DNA of 64,000 nt from Sediminibacillus terrae (GCF_009602435.1 NZ_VZDQ01000025.1:62001-126000), one strand, 5' to 3'; counted from the stretch's first letter, positions 17,964 through 26,061 are shown. The notes: a model not told the origin generated them from the sequence alone. Translations and numbers: made by a program.

Positions 17964-17980
17964 ATACCCCTACGAGGTAA
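17964..17980 (+). promoter_or_regulatory. CsoR-like operator before copB
   Basis: ATACCCCTACGAGGTAA closely resembles B. subtilis-type CsoR sites. It lies 50 nt before the copB start; a decayed copy is at about 23653-23670. Confidence 0.62.
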
Positions 17981-18030
17981 AAGTATTAAGAAAGAATGAA
18001 CACATAGAAAAAAAGATTGGAGGATTTACA

Positions 18031-20085
18031 TTGGGACACGAACATCATAAACATGAAAAGCAAAATGAAAACCATGATGAACATGGTCATGAGGAACATG
18101 ATCATGGGCACGATCACCATGGGCATGAAGATCACGAGGGGCACGATCATGGGACGATGGTTGAAGATTTTAAAAAGAGGTTTTATATATCTTTAACCGT
18201 AACCTTACCTATATTAATCTTGTCTCCAATGATTCAGAATTTTATTGGTCTGGATATTTCTTTCCTCTACGATCAATACGTTTTATTTGGTTTGGCAACT
18301 TTTGTGTTTTTCTATGGTGGTTGGCCTTTTCTTACGGGAGCAGTAGATGAATTAAAACAAAAAAATCCTGGCATGATGACCCTGATAGGACTAGCGATCG
18401 TTGTTGCTTATGTATATAGTTCTCTTGTTGTTTTCGGATGGTCAGGAAGAAACTTCTTTTGGGAACTGGCAACGTTAATTGATATTATGTTGCTAGGTCA
18501 CTGGATTGAAATGAAGTCTGTAATGGGAGCATCGAATGCTTTACAAGAGTTAGTGAAATTAATGCCTAATGAAGCTCACCGATTAAAAGAAAATGGAGAA
18601 ACAGAAGATGTCCCATTAAATGAACTTCATTCGGAGGATCTTGTACTCGTAAAACCCGGAGAGAAGATTCCTGTAGATGGAGTAATTACAGAAGGTAAAT
18701 CGGCTATTGATGAATCGATGCTTACTGGAGAATCTGTACCTGTAGAAAAGGGAGCAGAAGATGAGGTTATCGGTGGATCCATAAACAAAGAAGGCAGTCT
18801 CACGATTCAAGTGAAGAAAACGGGAGACGATACGTATTTATCTCAAGTGATTGAACTAGTTCAAGAAGCTCAAAATTCAAAATCCCGAGCCCAGGACTTC
18901 GCTAACCGGGCCGCAAAGTGGCTCTTTTATTTAGCGCTGGGCGCAGGTATTACCACATTTATCATTTGGGTAGCTCTAGGGTATTCTTTTGATGTAGCTT
19001 TAGAACGTATGGTAACCGTTATGGTAATCACTTGTCCTCATGCTTTAGGTCTTGCAGCACCACTTGTAGTAGCCGTTTCTACTTCGTTGTCAGCTAAGCA
19101 AGGGCTATTAATAAGAAATCGGACTCAATTCGAAAATGCAAGGAATATAGACGCCGTCATATTTGATAAGACAGGTACGTTAACCAAAGGTGAATTTGGT
19201 GTCACGAATATTATTCCAAATGAACAAGAGGAAAATGATGTGTTGTATTGGGCAGCAAGTGTCGAGCAAAATTCTGAACACCCTTTAGCTAGAGGTATTC
19301 TTGAAAAAGCTCGAGAACAAGAGATATCTCTTGGAAAAGTAAAGGATTTTGAATCCATCACAGGAAAAGGATTGAAAGGATCTGTTGAGGATAGGGAAGT
19401 AAAAGTCATGAGCCCTGGTTATATGAAAGATGAAGGCTATTCTTATGATACAGATTCTTTTAATGAATTATCAGAAGAAGGTAAGACAGTGGTATTTGTT
19501 TTACTTGACGATCAATTTATAGGAATGGTCGCTCTGGCTGATATGGTTCGGGATTCGGCAAAAGAAGCGATAGCAGAACTAAAATCAAATAATATTCATT
19601 CTGTTATGCTTACCGGTGATAATCAAAAAGTCGCGAACTGGGTGGCAAAACAGTTGGATATTGATGAAGTGTACGCTGAAGTATTACCTGATCACAAAGC
19701 TGATAAAGTGAAAGAAGTGCAATCCCAGGGAAGAAAAGTCGCGATGACTGGAGATGGAATTAATGATGCACCGGCTTTGGCGACTGCAGATGTAGGGATA
19801 GCCATTGGAAGTGGAACGGATGTGGCTGTCGAAACGGCAGATATTGTCCTTGTAAAAAGTAATCCCAAAGACATTGTTTCCATTGTAAGCTTATCTAAAA
19901 ATACGTATAAGAAGATGGTGCAAAACCTTTGGTGGGCAGCAGGTTATAACATATTTGCCATTCCTTTAGCAGCTGGGGTTTTAGCTCCTATTGGTATTGT
20001 ACTCAGTCCTGCAGTAGGAGCAGTTTTAATGAGTTTGAGTACGGTGGTTGTAGCCATTAACGCGAAGTTACTAAAAGCAGAATAG
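18031..20085 (+). CDS. copB: CopB-type P1B copper ATPase
   Basis: 684 residues. Instead of Cys-based metal domains the N-terminus (1-45) is a His-rich tail (HEHHKHEKQ...HDHGHDHHGHEDHEG). Core motifs are TCPHALGLAAP (CPH, the CopB class mark), DKTGTLTKG, SEHPLARGI and [11 protein letters not shown] enzymes export copper, with Cu(I) or Cu(II) preference debated. Start is TTG 18031 after TTGGAGG. It complements CopA and has a CsoR-like operator upstream. Confidence 0.94.
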   Translation: MGHEHHKHEKQNENHDEHGHEEHDHGHDHHGHEDHEGHDHGTMVEDFKKRFYISLTVTLPILILSPMIQNFIGLDISFLYDQYVLFGLATFVFFYGGWPFLTGAVDELKQKNPGMMTLIGLAIVVAYVYSSLVVFGWSGRNFFWELATLIDIMLLGHWIEMKSVMGASNALQELVKLMPNEAHRLKENGETEDVPLNELHSEDLVLVKPGEKIPVDGVITEGKSAIDESMLTGESVPVEKGAEDEVIGGSINKEGSLTIQVKKTGDDTYLSQVIELVQEAQNSKSRAQDFANRAAKWLFYLALGAGITTFIIWVALGYSFDVALERMVTVMVITCPHALGLAAPLVVAVSTSLSAKQGLLIRNRTQFENARNIDAVIFDKTGTLTKGEFGVTNIIPNEQEENDVLYWAASVEQNSEHPLARGILEKAREQEISLGKVKDFESITGKGLKGSVEDREVKVMSPGYMKDEGYSYDTDSFNELSEEGKTVVFVLLDDQFIGMVALADMVRDSAKEAIAELKSNNIHSVMLTGDNQKVANWVAKQLDIDEVYAEVLPDHKADKVKEVQSQGRKVAMTGDGINDAPALATADVGIAIGSGTDVAVETADIVLVKSNPKDIVSIVSLSKNTYKKMVQNLWWAAGYNIFAIPLAAGVLAPIGIVLSPAVGAVLMSLSTVVVAINAKLLKAE

Positions 20086-20089
20086 TAAA

Positions 20090-20118
20090 ACGAGGCAAAG
20101 AAATTTTCTTTGCCTCGT
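20090..20118. terminator. Bidirectional terminator between copB and the convergent gene
   Basis: 14-bp stem ACGAGGCAAAGAAA (20090-20103) / TTTCTTTGCCTCGT (20105-20118), with pairing extending almost to the centre. Confidence 0.82.
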
Positions 20119-20120
20119 CC

Positions 20121-20687
20121 TTATGATGAATGGTGAATGTGTGGAGTTTTCTGATGCGTAGGCTCACTGACAAACCAACTTCCTCCTAATAAAAAACTAA
20201 TCACCAGCAAGAATAACAGGATAGGTTTGAGAAACCATTTCTTTGATGGGATGGATTGGTCAGGACAAGAAGTGCATGCAAACATAGGGTATAAAAACAG
20301 AGAACATACAGCTAATGTTATGAATAGTTTAATTAGAATAATGGATTCAGTAATAGAGATCATCTCTCCTAGCATAGCTCCCATCATTCCGCCCATTAAT
20401 CCAGCTGATAGCCCCTCAATACAGGAAACCATTCCTAGTTTCCAGTTACACACCCCTCCGATAAAAGCTCCTGCTGATATACTTAAAACTGTAGAAATGA
20501 ACAAATTTCCTTGAAAGAGCGAACCCAGCATTAATCCAATAACAAGCCCAATACTTGTCCCGGATATCATTGAGATGACCATGCGCTGGCTATGATGAAG
20601 AGATGCATGAAATTTCTTCGTTAATATAAGTGAAAAAATAACAATTAATAGTAAAGCCAATACAATAAAAAGTTGAAAATCACTCAT
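20121..20687 (-). CDS. Polytopic membrane protein of the copper island, unknown family
   Basis: 188 residues with about five hydrophobic segments and Gly/Met-rich helices ('GLSAGLMGGMMGAMLGEM'). It also has 'MFACTSCPDQ' and a His-rich C-terminus ending 'TPHIHHSS', all compatible with metal binding. I do not recognise the family. The start (MSDFQLF, 20687) has AGGAGAA upstream; a longer frame to 20711 lacks a better site. A degraded fragment of this gene's 5' part reappears near 23750-23860 beside a broken copper-storage gene. A CACA-N7-CACA direct repeat lies upstream. A role in copper handling is contextual inference. Confidence 0.72.
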   Translation of the reverse strand: MSDFQLFIVLALLLIVIFSLILTKKFHASLHHSQRMVISMISGTSIGLVIGLMLGSLFQGNLFISTVLSISAGAFIGGVCNWKLGMVSCIEGLSAGLMGGMMGAMLGEMISITESIILIKLFITLAVCSLFLYPMFACTSCPDQSIPSKKWFLKPILLFLLVISFLLGGSWFVSEPTHQKTPHIHHSS

Positions 20688-20793
20688 TCCTATTCTCCTT
20701 TGGTGACCCATAATCGTTACCTACTTAACTTTATGACGTTTGGATGGGAATTATTTTCACTTTTAATATATTTATTGGAGGGATTTTATTTGC

Positions 20794-20808
20794 TGTGATG
20801 AAAGTGTG
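20794..20808 (-). promoter_or_regulatory. 11-bp direct repeat, candidate response-regulator site
   Basis: On the minus strand CACA-CTTTCAT-CACA, offset 11 bp, about 110 nt before the membrane gene start at 20687. Confidence 0.35.
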
Positions 20809-20983
20809 GAAATTTAATCCTTCTATATAAAACACTTATCATGGGGATGGTAAGATTCCCCTACTGTGATGCTGTGGAAAGGTATAGATGAGGGGCCGCC
20901 TCTTCCTTTTCACTTCGGACAAGAATATGACCCACTAGTACCTTAAGTGAGCCACAATCATAAATGGTAGTGGCTCTGTGTCT

Positions 20984-21178
20984 TTATTGCTGTAACCCGT
21001 AAAGTCCACACATCGACATTTCTCCCTCGTATGCCTCGTGAAGGATAGATCCTTCGGGATTGGTTTGTTGGATAGATGGCGCTGGTATACTTCGTATTAT
21101 TTGAAGCTCCTCAATTGGTTCATGATGCAAATTGCAATAATCATTCGCTTCTTGACCTGCTGATGGGCGGCTGGTCAA
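20984..21178 (-). CDS. Unrecognised 64-residue fragment
   Basis: Open from a TTG at 21178, without a clear ribosome binding site. The composition (CNLHHEPIEELQIIRSIPAP...GEMSMCGLYGL) looks protein-like rather than random, and a hairpin follows its stop. It may be the 3' remnant of a larger gene; the upstream DNA does not continue it in any frame I could follow. No function proposed. Confidence 0.22.
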   Translation of the reverse strand: MTSRPSAGQEANDYCNLHHEPIEELQIIRSIPAPSIQQTNPEGSILHEAYEGEMSMCGLYGLQQ

Positions 21179-21300
21179 ACAAAGTATTAAGTAAGAAATG
21201 GAGCAAATTCAATATTGTTAACAGATCTTAATCACTTCTCCATAGAATCTTGATAATTTAATCTCATACTAAGCTTATTAACAAAAAGGAGCTGATAAAA

Positions 21301-21612
21301 ATGAAAAAGTTGATAATTGGAGCATTATCATTTGGAATAATTGCTGCTGGCGGTGTGACGGGAGTCAGCGCTAAAAGCGGGCAGATGGAAATGCCACAAG
21401 AAAAAAGCGCTCAAATGATGGACATGGATAGAATGCATCAAATGATGCTAGAGTCAAATGCTGTTATTAATTTTGGCCAGGCGAAAAATCTAGTGGAAGA
21501 AATGCATCCGGAAATGACGAATCAGGAAATAAAAGAGATGTATATTAACATGCATGGTACGAATGGAGCTGCGCCTAGCAAGAACTTCAAAGAAATGGAA
21601 CATAACCAATGA
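21301..21612 (+). CDS. Small secreted Met-rich protein
   Basis: 103 residues. Residues 1-25 are a signal peptide ending 'GVSAKSG'. The mature part is rich in Met and His ('MEMPQEKSAQMMDMDRMHQMM', 'MHPEMTNQEIKEMYINMHG'), a composition that binds Cu(I) or Ag(I) in other systems. ATG 21301 follows AAAAGGAGCTG, and a strong terminator follows the gene. The family is not recognised; an extracytoplasmic copper-binding role is inference from composition and context. Confidence 0.75.
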   Translation: MKKLIIGALSFGIIAAGGVTGVSAKSGQMEMPQEKSAQMMDMDRMHQMMLESNAVINFGQAKNLVEEMHPEMTNQEIKEMYINMHGTNGAAPSKNFKEMEHNQ

Positions 21613-21619
21613 GTATTAA

Positions 21620-21657
21620 AAAAGCTGACCCGGATTCATGAATCCGGGTCAGCTTTT
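21620..21657 (+). terminator. Terminator of the Met-rich protein gene
   Basis: Long palindrome AAAAGCTGACCCGGATTC / GAATCCGGGTCAGCTTTT at 21620-21657. Confidence 0.9.
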
Positions 21658-21827
21658 ATCTTATTTAAATTTATGATGTTTGGAAGAGAGTTTATTTTTG
21701 AGTATTTTTATTGCAGGTCTTTTATGTTGGGATTTTCATATAGAAAGTAAGAAACAGATTGAGTATAAACTATTTTTATTAAGCAATCTGTATAAAGGTA
21801 TGGAAGGGAACTATTAATAGTACTCAC

Positions 21828-21914
21828 CTCTATGGCGTTGCTGAGCATAAGCAACTCTTATTATTTGAATCTATTAAAAATAAGAGATTCTAGTTATCCT
21901 TCATCAGCATAGAG
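21828..21914 (+). other. Candidate three-helix structured leader
   Basis: Three nested complementary pairs are visible. CTCTATG (21828-21834) pairs with CATAGAG (21908-21914) and closes the element. Inside, TTGCT (21838-21842) pairs with AGCAA (21850-21854), and CTCTTATT (21855-21862) with AATAAGAG (21879-21886). It lies 38 nt before the spoIIP-like gene. It has tRNA-like size but no TPsiC consensus, so it is not called a tRNA. Confidence 0.3.
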
Positions 21915-21952
21915 TTAGTAGTATAAGCTTTCTGTTGAAGGGCGGTTGGGGA

Positions 21953-23095
21953 ATGGCAAACGATAATCATAAATACAAGGGTCCTTTTTTTACTGTTCTC
22001 AAGATTTCTTTAGTTACCATACTATGCAGTTTCTTGATGGTTTCTATTCTGACAAGCAGTGTTGTAAAAAAACATATCTATTCTCCGACGCTGCAATCTA
22101 TTTCGCAAATTCTCCCGGATAATGTTTATCTGTTTCTTATACAACAAGAGATAAAACCCCTAGGTATTTTATATAGCGAGGATAAAGTAACAATGGATTT
22201 GATGAAATTAGCAACAAATGTGGAAATTGGGGATTTTCGTAGCTTACTTGGGAGGGAAATTCCAGGTTTAGAAAGGTATCATACTGAAATAGTCATTGCC
22301 GGTGAAGGAACGGATATTGGGAACCTCCCGTCAGAATCGCCTCCACCTTCTGAAGGTCAGTTAAATGAACAAGATATTGTACAAGAAGAGGTGGATAAGG
22401 CGAATGAGGAAAACCCACATAAAGAAACGGAAACAGTAACTGATAAAGTGGTTTACATTTACCATTCTCATAGTTGGGAGGCATTTAAGCCTTTAATTAA
22501 GAGCGATGATTCTACCGATGCCTCTAGTACGAATAAAGACGTCAATGTCATTGCGGTAGGAGCTAAGTTAATGAACGAATTAGAAAGCAAAGGAATAGGT
22601 GTTAATCATAATCAATTAGATGTAACCAAAGGATTAAAAGAACAGAATTGGAATTATAATCACTCTTACGAATATTCAAGAGGATTAGTAAAAGAAGCTA
22701 TTGCTCAGAATGAAAAGCTGACATACTTGATAGATATTCATAGAGATTCACAGCCGGGCACAATTACAACTAAAAATATTAATGGTATCAACTACGCTCG
22801 ACTCTTTTTCGTAGTTGGTAAAGAGAATAAGAACTATGAAAAGAACTTGGATATTGCTACAAAACTCCATAATGCTTTGGAAAGGAGTTATCCTGGAATT
22901 AGTCGTGGTGTGTTTGTCAAAACGAAATCTGAAGGTAATGGGGTTTATAACCAAGATTTGACTGAAAGAGCTCTACTTTTAGAGTTTGGAGGTGTTGATA
23001 ATAATCTAACAGAGCTCTATAACTCAGTTGATGCATTTGCTGAAGTGTTTGAAAGTTATTATAGGGACGAAGGGAAGAAAGTGAATTCTAATTAA
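21953..23095 (+). CDS. spoIIP: Stage II sporulation protein P-like peptidoglycan hydrolase
   Basis: 380 residues. One N-terminal membrane helix (~13-35) is followed by a variable extracytoplasmic stretch and a C-terminal SpoIIP amidase domain. Visible catalytic or zinc-type positions are His in 'VYIYHSHSWEAF', 'YLIDIHRDSQPG' and Glu in 'RALLLEFGGVDN'. SpoIIP cleaves peptidoglycan during engulfment with SpoIID and SpoIIM. ATG 21953 is chosen after GGTTGGGGA; a TTG at 21935 is possible. The gene lies inside the copper island rather than near gpr, so it may be an additional paralogue rather than the core spoIIP. Confidence 0.82.
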   Translation: MANDNHKYKGPFFTVLKISLVTILCSFLMVSILTSSVVKKHIYSPTLQSISQILPDNVYLFLIQQEIKPLGILYSEDKVTMDLMKLATNVEIGDFRSLLGREIPGLERYHTEIVIAGEGTDIGNLPSESPPPSEGQLNEQDIVQEEVDKANEENPHKETETVTDKVVYIYHSHSWEAFKPLIKSDDSTDASSTNKDVNVIAVGAKLMNELESKGIGVNHNQLDVTKGLKEQNWNYNHSYEYSRGLVKEAIAQNEKLTYLIDIHRDSQPGTITTKNINGINYARLFFVVGKENKNYEKNLDIATKLHNALERSYPGISRGVFVKTKSEGNGVYNQDLTERALLLEFGGVDNNLTELYNSVDAFAEVFESYYRDEGKKVNSN

Positions 23096-23098
23096 ATA

Positions 23099-23200
23099 GT
23101 GATAGCTTATTTTAATGACCGGAATGTTCACTTATAGAAAGCTTGTTTAGCCTCGTTTTTAAATGTAAGAATTGAAACACTGATATAATATTGCTCACTC
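23099..23200. repeat. Short repeated segment, also at about 30178-30245
   Basis: The two places share 'TGATAGCTTATTT', then 'CTC(G/A)TT(T/C)TTAAA(T/C)GTAA' and 'AAACAC(T/A)GATA(T/G)AATA' in the same order, with a ~35-bp insertion here. It is probably a remnant of a mobile or duplicated element. Confidence 0.4.
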
Positions 23201-23254
23201 AATAGTTCACTGAACCATACCTATGTAATAAGTTTTAAAGGGAGGACTTTGTTA

Positions 23255-23581
23255 ATGTCACATGAACAGTATTAGTCCGCTATTCAATTTTTACATGAGT
23301 GTATGGAATCCTGCAACCATTGTTATGATGCATGTCTCAGGAAGACGACGTGAAAAGTGAAAATGATGGCCCAGTGTATTCGTATGGACCGCGAATGCGC
23401 AGATATTTGTGCTTTCCTTGAGAAATCCCTTTCCAGTGGAAGTCCATTTGTTTCCGAACTAGCAGAAGCTTGTGCGAGAATTTACGAAGTGTGTGGGAAT
23501 TAATGTGAAAAACATGACCGTTGTCAAAAATGTACCGAAGCATGCTTTAAATGTCCGGATACATGTAAAAGCATTGCATAA
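23255..23581 (+). pseudogene. Broken copy of the copper-storage (Csp3-like) gene
   Basis: Aligns end to end with the intact gene at 17571-17897 and has the same 327-nt length. Codon 7 is TAG (CAG in the intact copy), there are compensating small indels, and another in-frame TAA replaces the 'GNEC' codon region. The upstream GGGAGGACTTT site and the downstream terminator (GCCTAGCACTTGTGCTAGGC) are still recognisable. It is the start of a larger degenerate duplication. Confidence 0.88.
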
Positions 23582-23870
23582 ATTCCTTACTAATAGAACA
23601 TTAATTGAGCCTAGCACTTGTGCTAGGCTTTTTTCTTGATATATTAATATTTATACCCATACTATGTAAGAGTAATAATGTAATTGTACTCATAGAACTG
23701 GGGGACTAACAGCAAGATTCTTTGACTCGTTACAATTTGTACCAAAAACCATTGAGATGACCATGCGCTGGTTATGGTGGAGAGGTATGGAACTTTCTTG
23801 TCAATAGTAATGATAATAGTAAGGCAACTACGATAAACATCTATCTTTTCTTTTATGTCTATTTTCTAAG
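23582..23870 (+). pseudogene. Decayed duplicate of the copB promoter fused to a membrane-gene fragment
   Basis: 23600-23635 copies the terminator at 17915-17943. 23640-23710 resembles the copB promoter/operator (ATACCCATACTATGTAAGAGTA against ATACCCCTACGAGGTAAAAGTA). At about 23745 the similarity jumps to 20565-20665, the 5' part of the minus-strand membrane gene ('CATTGAGATGACCATGCGCTGG'). So copB was lost from this copy by an internal deletion of about 2.5 kb. Confidence 0.65.
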
Positions 23871-23991
23871 GAGAAAAAAATGAATCGAGATGAAGCGTAT
23901 AAGATTTTATAGAAAAGCAAAATTTCATCTAAGTCAATAATTCTAATCCTGTAACACTCTCTTTTTACATACCTATAACCTTTATCAGCCA

Positions 23992-24021
23992 TAAAAAAGG
24001 GCGAAATCTTTTGATTTCGCC
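23992..24021 (-). terminator. Terminator of the ydhK gene
   Basis: GGCGAAATC (24000-24008) / GATTTCGCC (24013-24021); on the minus strand it is followed by TTTTTT. Confidence 0.88.
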
Positions 24022-24047
24022 TGGAAAATCTTCCGGTTGAGATTGTA

Positions 24048-24659
24048 CTACTCAGCTGAAAGTTCATTCGCTGTAACCCATTTATGGTTGGTGACTTCTT
24101 CTCCTCCATCCGTTGGAGTAAAGTCAATTATATAAACGGTAGTTTCCTCAGCTGAATCAATGACAGCCTCTGCTCCATCCATTCCTTCCATGTGGGAAGC
24201 ACTAAGGGTCACTTCTTCTCCTGGTCCGAAGGCTTTTTCCCCAGCCTCTTCAATTTCTTCATGGATGACCCATTTATGATTCTCCACACGTTCCCCGCCA
24301 TTGGTAGGATCATAAGAAACAGAATAAGCTACCGTATCATAGGCCCCTACAATCGTAGCCTGTGCTCCTTCCATCCCACTCATATGAGCCTCCTGGATGA
24401 TCGCTGTACTGCCCTCTTCAAATTCCGGGTTCTCTTCTGCTTTTAGGCCTTCCGGTACTTCACTGGATCCCGAGTGCCCCATACCTTCATGGCTTTCCGA
24501 ACTTTCCTCCGTATTTTCATCTGAAGATGGTTCTTCGGTTTGGTTTTCATTTTGGTCCGACGATTCCTGCTGCTCTCCTTCATTTCCCCCTGAGCAAGCA
24601 GCTAATACAAGCAATAAAACCACAAATAATACGATTAAAAGAAACTTCAAATTTTTCAT
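24048..24659 (-). CDS. ydhK: YdhK-family lipoprotein with two DUF1541 repeats
   Basis: 203 residues. Lipoprotein signal with lipobox LAAC (Cys near 22), then an acidic Ser/Glu linker. Two DUF1541 repeats follow, each starting 'HM(S/E)GM(E/D)GA(Q/E)A' and ending 'NHKWV'. The conserved HM-GM motifs are Met/His-rich, consistent with copper or other soft-metal binding at the cell surface. Start 24659 has AGGAAAATAAAG upstream. Its promoter region carries the island's 11-bp direct repeat on the minus strand (24723-24740). Confidence 0.88.
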   Translation of the reverse strand: MKNLKFLLIVLFVVLLLVLAACSGGNEGEQQESSDQNENQTEEPSSDENTEESSESHEGMGHSGSSEVPEGLKAEENPEFEEGSTAIIQEAHMSGMEGAQATIVGAYDTVAYSVSYDPTNGGERVENHKWVIHEEIEEAGEKAFGPGEEVTLSASHMEGMDGAEAVIDSAEETTVYIIDFTPTDGGEEVTNHKWVTANELSAE

Positions 24660-24966
24660 CTTTATTTTCCTCCCATTCTTCCCCGTTGTTTGTAAAGTTC
24701 ACCTTTTTAATGTATCCCCCTTATATGCATTTTTTGTGCAGAAAGGCGGGTCATTGAAAATGCTCTTCTTGATTTATTGAAAGGTTTTTGAGGGCGAATT
24801 CTTTTGATTTAGCATATATTACCACCTTCTGGTAACACCTCTATCAATATTACTTAATTTCAATGATGTCACAAATTTATCACATCTATGCTGGAAATAA
24901 TGCACAGTTTCTCAATAAATGCGTGCTACGTTTATAGAGCTAAATCTTATAAAAGGGGACAGTACT
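24660..24966. promoter_or_regulatory. Divergent regulatory region between ydhK and a multicopper oxidase
   Basis: Three 11-bp-offset direct repeats are visible. TGCACAA/TGCATAT lies on the minus strand (24723-24740) toward ydhK. TCACAAA/TCACATC (24869-24886) and TGCACAG/TCAATAA (24901-24918) lie on the plus strand toward the oxidase. No gene is present in the gap. Confidence 0.5.
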
Positions 24967-26061
24967 ATGAAAAGAAAATGGATTATTATTTTGGTTGCAT
25001 TAGCGGTCATGGGTTCTACGTTTATATACCGGCAATTATCACTGGCTTCGACATCCGATACCGGTGCAACTGCATCAACATCTAAATCGGCTCTGGTCGA
25101 ATCGCCAGGAGTAGAAACATTGCACGGCGAAGAGGAAGACGGAGTCAAACGTTTTGAATTGACAGCTGAACCGGTGACACAGACTTTCACCAGTGGCTAT
25201 CAGGGAAAGGCGTGGGGATACAATGGCAGCACGCCGGGTCCGACACTGATCGCAGAAGAAGGCGATAAGGTTGAAATTACGGTGACGAACAACCTCCCAG
25301 GAGTAACATCTGTCCACTGGCATGGCCTTAAGGTTCCGAATGACATGGATGGTGTAACCTCTATCCAGAATACACCGACCATTGAACAAGGTGATTCCTT
25401 TACGTATTCCTTCACACTCGAACAGTCTGGTACCTATATGTATCACTCGCACACCAATGTGTCCAAACAAGAATTGATGGGGCTCGGAGGAGCTTTTGTC
25501 ATACAGCCGAAAAAACAGAACCAGCAAGTGGACAGAGATATTGTCATGATGCTTCAGGAATGGACCCTTGAAGGCGCGGGAGGTCATGGTGATATGGAAA
25601 TGGCGACTCCAACGTCCGAAATGAGTGAGGAAGAACATTCTGTGATGGAAGAAGTGACAGAAAGAGCAGGCGAAGATTCAAAAGCCTATGAAATCAACCC
25701 GTTAGGAATGGAGCCGAATACGTTCACCATTAACGGAAAAGCTTATCCGGATACAAAACCGATTCAGGTGAAAAAAGGAGAAACAATACGTCTGCGGTTT
25801 ACCAATCTCAGTGGCAATTCTCACCCAATGCACATGCATGGCGATGACTTTAAAGTGGTAGCTGCTGATGGCAACCGCATTGATAAATCTGCACAACTCA
25901 CGAAGAATACTATTAATGTGGCTGCTGGTGAAACCTGGGATGTTGAGTTCACAGCAGAAAATATAGGCAAATGGCCGATTCATTGTCATAAACCTCATCA
26001 TACCATGAACGCGGATGGTGATACAGGCGGCATGTTTACTGTTATAGAAGTAATAGAATAA
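24967..26061 (+). CDS. Secreted two-domain multicopper oxidase
   Basis: 364 residues. Residues ~1-28 are a signal peptide (basic MKRK, hydrophobic core, then 'LASTSDTG'). Copper motifs are SVHWHGLKVP, MYHSHTN, HPMHMHGDDF and HCHKPHHTMN, then 'GGMF' probably supplying the axial Met. All ten His ligands and the Cys are present; the final residue after HG is Asp rather than the common His, which is not a ligand position. It is a paralogue of the 4187 protein, which lacks the signal peptide. ATG 24967 follows AAAGGGGAC. Probably oxidises Cu(I) outside the membrane. Confidence 0.9.
   Translation: MKRKWIIILVALAVMGSTFIYRQLSLASTSDTGATASTSKSALVESPGVETLHGEEEDGVKRFELTAEPVTQTFTSGYQGKAWGYNGSTPGPTLIAEEGDKVEITVTNNLPGVTSVHWHGLKVPNDMDGVTSIQNTPTIEQGDSFTYSFTLEQSGTYMYHSHTNVSKQELMGLGGAFVIQPKKQNQQVDRDIVMMLQEWTLEGAGGHGDMEMATPTSEMSEEEHSVMEEVTERAGEDSKAYEINPLGMEPNTFTINGKAYPDTKPIQVKKGETIRLRFTNLSGNSHPMHMHGDDFKVVAADGNRIDKSAQLTKNTINVAAGETWDVEFTAENIGKWPIHCHKPHHTMNADGDTGGMFTVIEVIE

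Larger units (their letters stand above)
20688..21300. other. Intergenic region with a repeat motif and a possible gene fragment
   Basis: It contains the promoter side of the minus-strand membrane gene, including the 11-bp repeat (20794-20808), and an unrecognised minus-strand open stretch (20984-21178). A hairpin GAGCCAC/GTGGCTC near 20949-20976 sits just past that stretch. The segment around 20730-20830 resembles 21670-21770 ('TTTATGA(C/T)GTTTGGA'), suggesting an old local duplication. Confidence 0.4.

Noticed and set aside
21828-21914. tRNA gene
   Set aside because: Size and three stems are suggestive, but the TPsiC sequence, the usual anticodon stem and a CCA-compatible end are missing.
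24901-24966. Earlier start of the third oxidase at 24919
   Set aside because: The ATG 24967 has AAAGGGGAC upstream and gives a normal signal peptide; the longer start adds residues without a site and would overlap the regulatory repeat.
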